From CAWIHK01 sp963835935 (GTDB lineage Bacteria > Bacteroidota > Ignavibacteria > UBA10030 > CAVZMI01), in assembly GCA_963835935.1 (NCBI GenBank), contig CAWIHK010000001.1, forward strand, positions 186,001-250,000: DNA of 64,000 nt, read 5' to 3'. The notes under the pieces are model-generated. The model saw nothing but the letters and a program-made list of their open reading frames with translations. It did no database searches and was not told the DNA's origin. This document shows positions 9,707 through 17,093 of the stretch, one piece after another. The translations under genes were made by a program, and so were the position numbers. How positions within the stretch are numbered: position 1 is the stretch's first letter; each line of letters opens with the position of its first letter.

Positions 9707-10333
9707 ATGAAAACGTTTATCATCGGCATCGCCGGCGGTTCCGGTTCAGGCAAAACTACTCTTACAAGAAAAATTCTCGATCAGTTCGATTCAACGCAAA
9801 TTCTCCACATCACACACGATTCGTATTATCGAGATATTTCATCGTACGGTACTTGTGATCAAGCGGCTATCAATTTCGATCATCCCGATGCTTTGGAGAC
9901 ATCGTTATTAATTTCCCAACTAAAGGATTTGCGTGAGGGAAAATCAATCCGGCAGCCACAATATGATTTCGTTACTCACAAACGGAAATCAGCGGCGATC
10001 ACTATCACACCGCGGCCTGTGATCATCGTGGAAGGAATACTTCTCTTCGCCGATTCGGAGTTGCGAGCGTTATGTGATCTAAAAGTATATGTCGAGACCG
10101 GTGAGCGCGAACGTCTCAACCGACGACTAAATCGTGACAGCTTAGAACGTGGAAGGAGTGTCGACTCGATTCTGGCGCAATTTGAATCGACCGTGAAGCC
10201 GATGCACGATCAATTTGTGGAACCAAGTAAAATATGGGCAGATATCGTTCTTTCAGGGAACGAAGATACCGGCAATGGAATTTCCATCATATTGGAAATC
10301 GTCCGGAATGTTGTTAAAAATCAGGATTGCTAA
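9707..10333 (+). CDS. udk: Uridine kinase
   Basis: Phosphorylates uridine and cytidine to UMP/CMP in pyrimidine salvage. 208 residues, the usual length. P-loop GGSGSGKTTL is at residues 9-18, THDSYYRDIS contains the conserved substrate-binding DxYY, NFDHPDALE is the nucleoside-site motif, and IIVEGILLF leads to the Walker B-like strand. RRLNRDSLERGR is the lid region, as in other Udk proteins. The start is fixed by an AGGGAAAGGG purine run just upstream. It is the first gene of a rightward run that ends in comEC. Confidence 0.95.
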   Translation: MKTFIIGIAGGSGSGKTTLTRKILDQFDSTQILHITHDSYYRDISSYGTCDQAAINFDHPDALETSLLISQLKDLREGKSIRQPQYDFVTHKRKSAAITITPRPVIIVEGILLFADSELRALCDLKVYVETGERERLNRRLNRDSLERGRSVDSILAQFESTVKPMHDQFVEPSKIWADIVLSGNEDTGNGISIILEIVRNVVKNQDC

Positions 10334-10351
10334 ATATGAAGTTTATTTTAA

Positions 10352-10388
10352 CAACCAGGCCGATGGTTGCTCTCTTTGGTCTTTTTTT
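10352..10388 (+). terminator. Weak terminator candidate after udk
   Basis: CAACCA and TGGTTG form a 6-bp stem around a GGCCGA loop, followed by a U-rich stretch with seven Ts at 10382-10388. The stem is short and the T run is 12 nt away, so this is only a candidate. Confidence 0.3.
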
Positions 10389-10436
10389 GTATCTTACAAT
10401 ATGATGATGTAACTTTTATTAAAGGTAAAACACGCT

Positions 10437-10847
10437 ATGTTCAAGGTTCTTGTTGCAGACGACGAAGAAGGCCAGCGCAAGGCTCACGCATTCGCATTGG
10501 AAGAGGCCGCAAAACAACTCAACGACTCCGTGGAGATCGTTGAAGCTGACACGAGTATTAGTACTAAAAACTTTTTGCAAAAAGAAAAGTATGATTTGAT
10601 CATTTTGGACAATGATTTTAAGGACGAACATATCGCCGGCCATCTTCCCGGAATCGCTTTACTGCAAATTACAAGAAAAGAGGGAATCAATTCGAAGACC
10701 CCGGTTTTTTTCTGCACAGCCGATGTGTTTGACACTCTGAAACCAATGGCCGAACAATATCAGTCATTCCATCTCGCGAAAGTGAATTACGACATTGATA
10801 ATGTCGCAACTCTTTTTGCGATCCAGCTTAGAAAAGGAAAAGTATAA
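10437..10847 (+). CDS. Single-domain response-regulator receiver protein
   Basis: 136 residues, a stand-alone CheY-like receiver. The acidic pair is DD at 8-9 (VLVADDEEG) and the phosphoacceptor is Asp58 in LIILDNDF. The conserved Thr is in FFCTAD and the Lys in HLAKVNY. No output domain is attached, so it probably acts by protein contact or as a phosphorelay shuttle. No histidine kinase gene is near. It is 13 bp upstream of an unknown gene, and the two may be a functional pair. The loop after the phosphosite (KDEHIAGHLPG) is longer than in CheY. Confidence 0.8.
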   Translation: MFKVLVADDEEGQRKAHAFALEEAAKQLNDSVEIVEADTSISTKNFLQKEKYDLIILDNDFKDEHIAGHLPGIALLQITRKEGINSKTPVFFCTADVFDTLKPMAEQYQSFHLAKVNYDIDNVATLFAIQLRKGKV

Positions 10848-10860
10848 CTGAGAACATTTG

Positions 10861-11400
10861 ATGCCAGTCAATGAAGAACTTCTGGGAGCGGCCGAAGCAT
10901 TCCTTGAACAAGATCCTGATGTTCTCGTTCCGGTAGAAAAAGTGTGGAAAACGGTTTGTTCGATATCCAGCGGACTTCTCCCTTCTGTCGAAGAATTTTT
11001 CGACGCGTTATGCAAAGATTCGCGTTTTGAGGTGCTTCCATTTGAATGGATGAAAAATTTTGTTTCTCCCGATTCTGCCTCTGTTGATGCAACCAAACAT
11101 GATCTCTTTGAAAATATCAAACCGGTTGTTAAACTCAGATGTATCGCGTTATCGCCTGCACGCATAACCTCTATCATGGCGAAAAAAGTGGAAGAAACAA
11201 TTTCCCTCTTGATGAAGGCTTGGGAATTACGTCCGGAAAATGACGAGACAGCGGAAGACCAGCTTTTGCAGATTCTTCTACAAGCACAAAAGCTACAACA
11301 AGAACTTCAAGTTGTTATAAAAGATATATCGAAGAACGAAACTGGGCATGCCCGCCTGAGTCCGGAGGACATCGGCGGGCAGGGAGATAATCAAAAATGA
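10861..11400 (+). CDS. Hypothetical cytoplasmic protein, possible winged-helix N-terminus
   Basis: 179 residues, acidic, with no signal peptide or membrane segment. The first 60-70 residues (EQDPDVLVPVEKVWKTV ... EEFFDALCKDSRFEVLPF) look like a small helical domain of winged-helix type. A coiled-coil-like stretch (LLQILLQAQKLQQELQ) lies near the C-terminus. The last 15 or so codons are encoded by a GC-rich palindromic element (11349-11381), so the natural tail may have been extended. The ATG at 10861 is preferred over the adjoining TTG. The stop overlaps the prmC start (ATGA), implying translational coupling. No function is assigned. Confidence 0.6.
   Translation: MPVNEELLGAAEAFLEQDPDVLVPVEKVWKTVCSISSGLLPSVEEFFDALCKDSRFEVLPFEWMKNFVSPDSASVDATKHDLFENIKPVVKLRCIALSPARITSIMAKKVEETISLLMKAWELRPENDETAEDQLLQILLQAQKLQQELQVVIKDISKNETGHARLSPEDIGGQGDNQK
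11349..11381. repeat. REP-like GC-rich palindrome inside a coding region
   Basis: TGCCCGCC (11349-11356) is the perfect inverted repeat of GGCGGGCA (11374-11381). Inside it GTCC and GGAC pair around GGA. It is much more GC-rich than its surroundings and is related to palindromes at 40262-40298 and 40447-40476. It encodes the C-terminal GHARLSPEDIGGQG of the upstream gene. Confidence 0.7.
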
Positions 11401-12301
11401 ATGTGACTGCCCGGCAAACCTGGACTCCTCTCTCATTAATCTCATGGGGAACGGAATATCTTCAGCAAAAAGGAATTGAAAGTCCGCGGTTTACGATTGA
11501 ACTTCTGCTTGGCCATGTCTTGAAATGCAAGCGGATTGATTTGTACGTCAACTTCGAAAAACCGGTAACAAATAACGAGCTTGCTTTTCTAAAAGAACTC
11601 ATTCAGCGCAGAGTTCGGCATGAACCGCTTCAATATATTTTAGGTGGGACAGAATTCATGGGATTGCCTATCGTTGTTCGTCCGGGAGTTCTCATTCCCC
11701 GCCGGAGACAGAGCTGCTTGTCGAAGAAGTGCTGAATCGAAGTAAACAACTTTCTTGCGATACAATTAACATTTTTGAGATTGGTACTGGCTCGGGTAAT
11801 ATCGCTGTGAGTCTGGCGAAGTTCGATCCGCGGATACGATGTGTAGCCATCGACATTAGCGAATCAGCCATTACTGTCGCGCAAGAGAATGCCGTCATTC
11901 ATGGCGTGGAACAACAGATAAAATTTTTGCAGCAGGATTTTTTAAATTTCAATGACTCGGTGGGTTCAGACTATGATTTTATTATTTCCAATCCACCGTA
12001 TGTTTCGGCAGAGGAATATGACGATTTGCAAGAGGAAATAAGAGATTACGAGCCTCGAGGTGCAGTGACGGATGAAGCAGACGGATTTCGTTTTTTCGAA
12101 CACATTTTACAGATTGCACCGCTTCATTTACGCGATAAAGGGGAATGTCTCGTTGAAATTGCTTATAATCAAGGAGCGGAAGTTTTAAAAAGATTTTCAA
12201 ATGTGTTCAGTCAGGTCGAGTTGAAGAAGGATCTTGGAGGGCATGAACGTCTCGTGATCGGATCGGGAAAAAAGGATGCGGGCATTAATACAAAGAGTTG
12301 A
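11397..12301 (+). CDS. prmC: PrmC/HemK release-factor glutamine methyltransferase, one-base frameshift
   Basis: N5-methylates the Gln of the GGQ motif in peptide-release factors, using S-adenosylmethionine. The first part (11397-about 11700) is a normal PrmC N-terminal domain ending in VVRPGVLIPR. The second part carries the SAM-binding FEIGTGSGNIAVSLAKF and the catalytic ISNPPYVSAEE. They are in different frames. The family expects IPRPETELLVE, and inserting one C in the run near 11697-11704 restores exactly that (CGC CCG GAG ACA GAG). So there is a one-base deletion, either a real mutation or an assembly error in a short C-rich run. The start ATG overlaps the previous stop, with AGGGAG 10 nt upstream. 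The 3' end overlaps dtd by 26 bp. Confidence 0.88.
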
Positions 12302-12731
12302 ATCGTGTTCGGTTTTTATAGATGGAACAAACGCGGATTCAATCGGAAAAGGAATGCTGATTTTTCTCGGTGTGCGAAAAGGCGACACTAATTCCGATGC
12401 AGAGTATCTTGCTGCACGTTGTATCCAGATGCGGATTTTTGAAGATTCGGACGGGAAAATGAATTTGTCTGTGCAGGAAACGGGTGGAAGCATCATGGTG
12501 GTTTCCCAATTTACATTGTACGCCGACACCAGGAAAGGAAATCGGCCGAGTTATTCGGAGGCAGCAATTCCGGAAGAAGCAGAAATGCTCTATGAACATT
12601 TCGTGCATACATTGCGTTTACAGATTGGAACGGAACGAGTATCGACCGGGACTTTTCGAGCAATGATGAAAGTGAATCTTGTAAACGACGGTCCAGTGAC
12701 TGTTATGGTGGAAAGTAAACGGCCAGCTTAA
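12276..12731 (+). CDS. dtd: D-aminoacyl-tRNA deacylase
   Basis: Removes D-amino acids (and glycine from tRNA-Ala) mischarged on tRNA, which keeps translation chirally accurate. 151 residues, the usual length. The signature SQFTLYADTRKGNRPSY (SQFTL motif) and the C-terminal NLVNDGPVTVMVES (NxGPxT, with the cross-subunit Gly-Pro) are both intact. It starts inside the end of prmC, which indicates co-translation in the same operon. Confidence 0.95.
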   Translation: MRALIQRVESCSVFIDGTNADSIGKGMLIFLGVRKGDTNSDAEYLAARCIQMRIFEDSDGKMNLSVQETGGSIMVVSQFTLYADTRKGNRPSYSEAAIPEEAEMLYEHFVHTLRLQIGTERVSTGTFRAMMKVNLVNDGPVTVMVESKRPA

Positions 12732-12759
12732 TATTAACTCTAGTCAAAAAGGAGTTGCC

Positions 12760-13551
12760 ATGAAATCGCTGCGATGTATTCTTGCAAACATCATCATTCT
12801 TCTCCTTATGCAGTCTTCGTCATCTGCCCAACCTAAAACTGCCGAGCCCACAGATCTCGATTTATTCATCACACCTCATTTTCGTATATATTCGGAGGAA
12901 GGCATATCGAAAGATTTGGTGCATAAATTTGCCGATGATATTGAATTAATCTTCAACACATTTCAATCTCACATAAAAATGCCGATGCAAAAAAATCTGG
13001 TTGTAAAATTTTATTCGAAATATGGAGCCGTTGGGAAGAAATTCAACGGACCTGCCGTGATGATGACGGGAATTAGCAAGGATACGATTTTTGTGCAATA
13101 TTGGGGAGCTGGAAATCCTCAGTTGGAAGAGTTTACAATGAATTCACTCAGATTTCTAATCCCATACAGTACCATGATGCAAATGTCGTTGCAAGGTGTG
13201 CCATCCTGGTTGGTTCGAGGATATATACTCTGGTATATGAACGCACCCGCAGGCGATCCTCCTGTTGCAACCTTTATCCGGTCATTCGATGATTTTTCAG
13301 AAGAGGGAGTGTTTCTCAGTAACCCATCACAAGAGAGTGACTATGATTTTTTACTGACCAAAACAGTCGACTATCTTGTAAAAAAATATAGCGAACAGAA
13401 TTTTTTACTAATATTTTCCACATTCGATCCTGATAAAAGCATAAAAGAAGTTTTCGAAAAAGTTTTTGCTGAAAAATACAATGTGATTGAAAAAGGGTGG
13501 CGCGTTTTTATCGATTCGCAACTCGGGAAAAATCCGAAAAAAAATAAATAG
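12760..13551 (+). CDS. Exported peptidase-MA-like protein with a degenerate active site
   Basis: 263 residues with a signal peptide (IIILLLMQSSSSAQ). The fold cues are those of secreted gluzincin (peptidase MA-like) proteins: FITPHFRIYSEEG at the start of the domain and VPSWLVRGYILWYM where active members have WLxEGxAxY. The usual HExxH is absent; the equivalent helix reads TMNSLRFLIPYSTMM, and the third-ligand Glu is replaced by Arg. It is therefore probably not catalytic and may be a binding or structural protein. Preceded by AAAAAGGAG with good spacing. The family link is an inference from the residual pattern. Confidence 0.6.
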   Translation: MKSLRCILANIIILLLMQSSSSAQPKTAEPTDLDLFITPHFRIYSEEGISKDLVHKFADDIELIFNTFQSHIKMPMQKNLVVKFYSKYGAVGKKFNGPAVMMTGISKDTIFVQYWGAGNPQLEEFTMNSLRFLIPYSTMMQMSLQGVPSWLVRGYILWYMNAPAGDPPVATFIRSFDDFSEEGVFLSNPSQESDYDFLLTKTVDYLVKKYSEQNFLLIFSTFDPDKSIKEVFEKVFAEKYNVIEKGWRVFIDSQLGKNPKKNK

Positions 13552-13633
13552 TTCGTTCCGTAGAAATCATATCGATAGTTGAGTACATGATTTTTCGAAT
13601 CAGACTGCATTGTCGCGATACTTCGGAGGTTTT

Positions 13634-14548
13634 GTGTCTGTGTTGATGATATTTGTCGATGGATGGGGATTTGGGAAAAAAGATGCAGCTATCAATCCGC
13701 TGTTTTTAGCTCAGATGAAAACACTTCGTTCATGGTTCGATGGAAAACTTCCTTCACTCAAACACCGTTATCTGGAGGGGAAAAATTCGTCGATAAAGCC
13801 TCTTGATGCGACCGGAGGAGTTGTAGGCTTGCCGCAAAGCGGCACAGGACAGACGACAATATTTACAGGAATTAACGCGCCGGCAATGCTTCAGCGTCAT
13901 TTTGGGCCTTATGCGAATTCTGCATTAAAACCTGTGATACAGGAATATAATATTTTCAAGCGGTTGCTGGATCATAAAAAAAAAGTTTGCTTCGCCAACG
14001 CGTATCCGCGTCAATTTTTTGAATATATTCAATCTGGCAAAACTAGGTTAAGCGTGACAACGCTCTGCTGCCAGATGGCAGGTGTGAAGATTCGTGGAGA
14101 GAATGAACTCCGGAACAATAGTGGAATTTCAGCAGATCTAACACGTGAACGCTGGCCGTCGCTCGGGCATGAAGATATTCCTGTCATATCGCCGTTTGAT
14201 GCGGGAAGGCAGCTCGGCCTTCTTTCCCAAAGATATGATTTTACACTCTTTGAATATTTTTATACCGATCACGCCGGGCATCAAAAAAATCCGGAGGAAG
14301 CGGCGATGGTTCTTGAAAAGTTTGATGAATTACTCCATGGAATAAGTGATGCGATTTCACTGAGGAGCAATCTGCTGTTGATTACAAGTGACCATGGAAA
14401 TATCGAAGATCTCAGCACAAAATCGCATACAAGGAATCCGGTACCGCTGGTGTTGGTCGGGAAGCATCATCAACGATTGGCGGCGCGAATAAAGAAATTG
14501 GAACATATAACTCCCGTTCTGGTTGAACAAATAATTCATCAACATTAG
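13634..14548 (+). CDS. Phosphoglycerate-mutase-like metalloenzyme (alkaline phosphatase superfamily)
   Basis: About 305 residues. The metal and nucleophile motifs of the superfamily are visible: IFVDGWGFG (first Asp), GLPQSGTGQTTIFTG (nucleophile Ser/Thr region), FEYFYTDHAGH and LLITSDHGN (metal-binding Asp/His). It is much shorter than iPGM and lacks its inserted domain, as in the small metalloenzyme proteins of many bacteria; the substrate is unknown. The start is uncertain. GGAGGT at 13625-13630 points to GTG 13634 or GTG 13640, rather than the TTG at 13610 that would put the Shine-Dalgarno inside the gene. Four bp separate it from comEC. Confidence 0.75.
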   Translation: MSVLMIFVDGWGFGKKDAAINPLFLAQMKTLRSWFDGKLPSLKHRYLEGKNSSIKPLDATGGVVGLPQSGTGQTTIFTGINAPAMLQRHFGPYANSALKPVIQEYNIFKRLLDHKKKVCFANAYPRQFFEYIQSGKTRLSVTTLCCQMAGVKIRGENELRNNSGISADLTRERWPSLGHEDIPVISPFDAGRQLGLLSQRYDFTLFEYFYTDHAGHQKNPEEAAMVLEKFDELLHGISDAISLRSNLLLITSDHGNIEDLSTKSHTRNPVPLVLVGKHHQRLAARIKKLEHITPVLVEQIIHQH

Positions 14549-14551
14549 AGT

Positions 14552-16975
14552 ATGGATTCCAGACACTTTCCAGCATTACGTGTCGTAATTTTTTTCGCAA
14601 TTGGAATCGTCCTTTGCCGGATGGCGAATCCTGTTTTCGGGATTATTGCGGCCGCTTGCCTTCTTTTGATATGCGGGGATGTGATTCTTTTCTTTTTTCA
14701 TAAGGAGAGTTTATTCCGGCAGATTATTTTTATCGGTTTGATCATCTCTGCTGGCGCCGCGAAATTCTATGTCGACAATTCGTATTCCTCAAAAGATTAC
14801 ATCACTTCATACCTGAACATCCCACACAGAATTTGGGTTAGCGGCAGTATCGATGAGGTCACTCATTCCCGCGAGAAAGATTTCTACCGCTTCATCCTTC
14901 ATGCAGATTCTATTTCATATCATCAATCTTCTTTCAGAGTGAACGGCGATATATTGATCACGCTTCCGGCGCAATCGCGCGATTCAGTGTTCATGGATAA
15001 CCTGCGTCCTGGATTTTCAATCGGGGTCTGGGGAGAATTAGTTGAGCCTTCCGGCGCAAGAAATCCCGGAGAGTTCAATTATAAACACTATCTTGCACTC
15101 AATGACATTCATGCTGTTTTCAAAGCCGATCCGTTCGAGCAAATCCGTATCTATGATACTTCGGGAAGTTCATCGTTCACCGGATCGATTTTTTCCCCGA
15201 TCCGTTCGTACATTCGAAAGACGATTGAAAATGTGATCGGTGGAGTCGAAGGCGAATTTATGCTCGGGCTTCTGATCGGCGACCGGACGAATATTCCCGA
15301 TGTAGTTCAGCAAGAATTTTCGGATGCAGGCGTTAGCCATGTCCTTGCTGTTTCCGGTTTGAATGTTGTCTTTGTTAGTTTGATTTTTCTCGGTGTTTGC
15401 AGTTTTCTTCCAATCCCACGGCAATGGAAGCGGGTAATAGTTCTGGTCGCGCTTCTTTTTTATATGAATGTTGCAGGGTTGTCCTCTTCGATCATCCGCG
15501 CAACCGTGATGGCGCTCTGCATTTTAGGAGGAGAGATGATCGAACGGAAATCAAACGTGCTGAATTCTCTCGGAGTATCCGCTCTAATCATTTTGATGAT
15601 CGACAGCAGACAACTTTTTGACATCGGCTTTGAATTGACGTATGCCGCAGTACTATCGCTGGCACTATTTTATCCCATCATTTCAAATTATTTTGTTGAG
15701 AAACCGGCAGTCACCATCGTCGGAAAAACAATGATACTCGTGTGGCAAATGGTATCCGTCTCTGTTGCAGCGTTTATAGGGACGGCGCCGATCATCGCAT
15801 GCTATTTCAATAAAGCTTCTTTCATTTCATTCTTTTCCAATTTGATTGTTGTCCCGGCTTCAAACTTCGGTCTGGCGATTGGCGTTGTTGTCGTTTTTCT
15901 TTCGTTGGTTTCATCACAACTGACACTTCTCTATGCCAGCCTCGCTAAAGTTCTCTTATTTTTATCGCTAAAGTTTATCGCATTTTGCGCCTCAATCCGC
16001 TGGCTTATTCTTTATGTTCCTCATTTATCGCCGATTTTCTATTTTGTTTACATAATCTTTTTATTATGTTTGTACTATGTTTCAAAGAATATGAAGAGGC
16101 AGAAGCCTCTTGTCACGATTTTATTGTGTGCGAATGTAATAGTGTATGGCTGGATCGTTCTGCATCATGCACGCCCCGCTGACGTTCGTATAACATTTCT
16201 CGATATCGGACAGGGCGATGCTGCGCTTTTAGAATTTCCAGACGGGAAGAATATTATGATTGATACCGGCGGGAAAACGAGTAACAGCGATGAGGGAGAA
16301 AAAACAATAGTTCCTTTTCTTCGAAGAGAAGGGATAGGCATACTCGACGCGATTATTTTGACACACTGTCACGACGATCATAGCGGCGGTGTTTTATCCA
16401 TTCTAAAGAATGTACATGTGAATAAGGTTTACATGCCAGGATTTGGTCACGCTTCTGAATTTAACCCGGCTATAATTCATAAACTTGATAATGACCACAT
16501 CGAAGTAGATACATTACGGGCAGGCATGAATATCGGATTAAGTCCGTACGAACGTATATATGTTCTCAACCCTTCGCCGTCATTTAAGAGCGAACTAATG
16601 ATCGATATACAGACCGGGGAAAACAATTCTTCTGTTGTGCTAAAAATTTACTACGGAAAAGAATCATTTCTTTTTATGGGAGATGCAGGGAAAGAAGTGG
16701 AAAAGATTATCGATTTTTCATACGGTTCCTTTCTTCACGCGAATGTTTTAAAAGTAGGCCACCACGGCAGTGTGACTGCAAGTTCTGTTGAGTTTCTCGA
16801 GACGGTTAAACCGGAGTATGCTGTGATTTCTGTCGGAGCAACCAACAGGTTTCATCTTCCGTCGCCGGAAATTGTAGACAGGTTAAACGCTCAGAACATA
16901 AAAACATTCCGTACAGCAACTCGGGGCGGAATAATTTTTGAGGCTAGCCAAGATTCAGTCTGGATCGCAAATTAG
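14552..16975 (+). CDS. comEC: ComEC/Rec2 DNA-uptake channel protein
   Basis: Inner-membrane channel for single-stranded DNA import during natural transformation. 807 residues in the full three-part layout. There are N-terminal membrane helices with a DUF4131/OB-like exterior domain (residues about 30-190). The Competence domain follows (about 220-510) with GLLIGDRTNIP and GVSHVLAVSGLNV. A C-terminal metallo-beta-lactamase-like nuclease domain has ITFLDIGQGDAALLEFP, the metal-binding THCHDDHSGG near residue 605, and KVGHHGS. All key motifs are intact. Last gene of the rightward run that starts with udk. Confidence 0.95.
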   Translation: MDSRHFPALRVVIFFAIGIVLCRMANPVFGIIAAACLLLICGDVILFFFHKESLFRQIIFIGLIISAGAAKFYVDNSYSSKDYITSYLNIPHRIWVSGSIDEVTHSREKDFYRFILHADSISYHQSSFRVNGDILITLPAQSRDSVFMDNLRPGFSIGVWGELVEPSGARNPGEFNYKHYLALNDIHAVFKADPFEQIRIYDTSGSSSFTGSIFSPIRSYIRKTIENVIGGVEGEFMLGLLIGDRTNIPDVVQQEFSDAGVSHVLAVSGLNVVFVSLIFLGVCSFLPIPRQWKRVIVLVALLFYMNVAGLSSSIIRATVMALCILGGEMIERKSNVLNSLGVSALIILMIDSRQLFDIGFELTYAAVLSLALFYPIISNYFVEKPAVTIVGKTMILVWQMVSVSVAAFIGTAPIIACYFNKASFISFFSNLIVVPASNFGLAIGVVVVFLSLVSSQLTLLYASLAKVLLFLSLKFIAFCASIRWLILYVPHLSPIFYFVYIIFLLCLYYVSKNMKRQKPLVTILLCANVIVYGWIVLHHARPADVRITFLDIGQGDAALLEFPDGKNIMIDTGGKTSNSDEGEKTIVPFLRREGIGILDAIILTHCHDDHSGGVLSILKNVHVNKVYMPGFGHASEFNPAIIHKLDNDHIEVDTLRAGMNIGLSPYERIYVLNPSPSFKSELMIDIQTGENNSSVVLKIYYGKESFLFMGDAGKEVEKIIDFSYGSFLHANVLKVGHHGSVTASSVEFLETVKPEYAVISVGATNRFHLPSPEIVDRLNAQNIKTFRTATRGGIIFEASQDSVWIAN

Positions 16976-17052
16976 CAATGGTTGATGAAAAATGAACGAA
17001 GCACGTTTTTGTGACTCAGAACACGAACTCCAATCAAAAGAGCGATATATTT

Positions 17053-17082
17053 TTGACATTCAAATCACATTCACTTTAGAAT
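17053..17082 (+). promoter_or_regulatory. Sigma70-like promoter of the 2088-aa gene cluster
   Basis: TTGACA (17053-17058) and TAGAAT (17077-17082) with an 18-bp spacer. The expected transcription start, near 17089, is only about 5 nt before the ATG at 17094. No Shine-Dalgarno is present, so the mRNA may be nearly leaderless. Confidence 0.45.
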
Positions 17083-17093
17083 GACTTTCCGCC

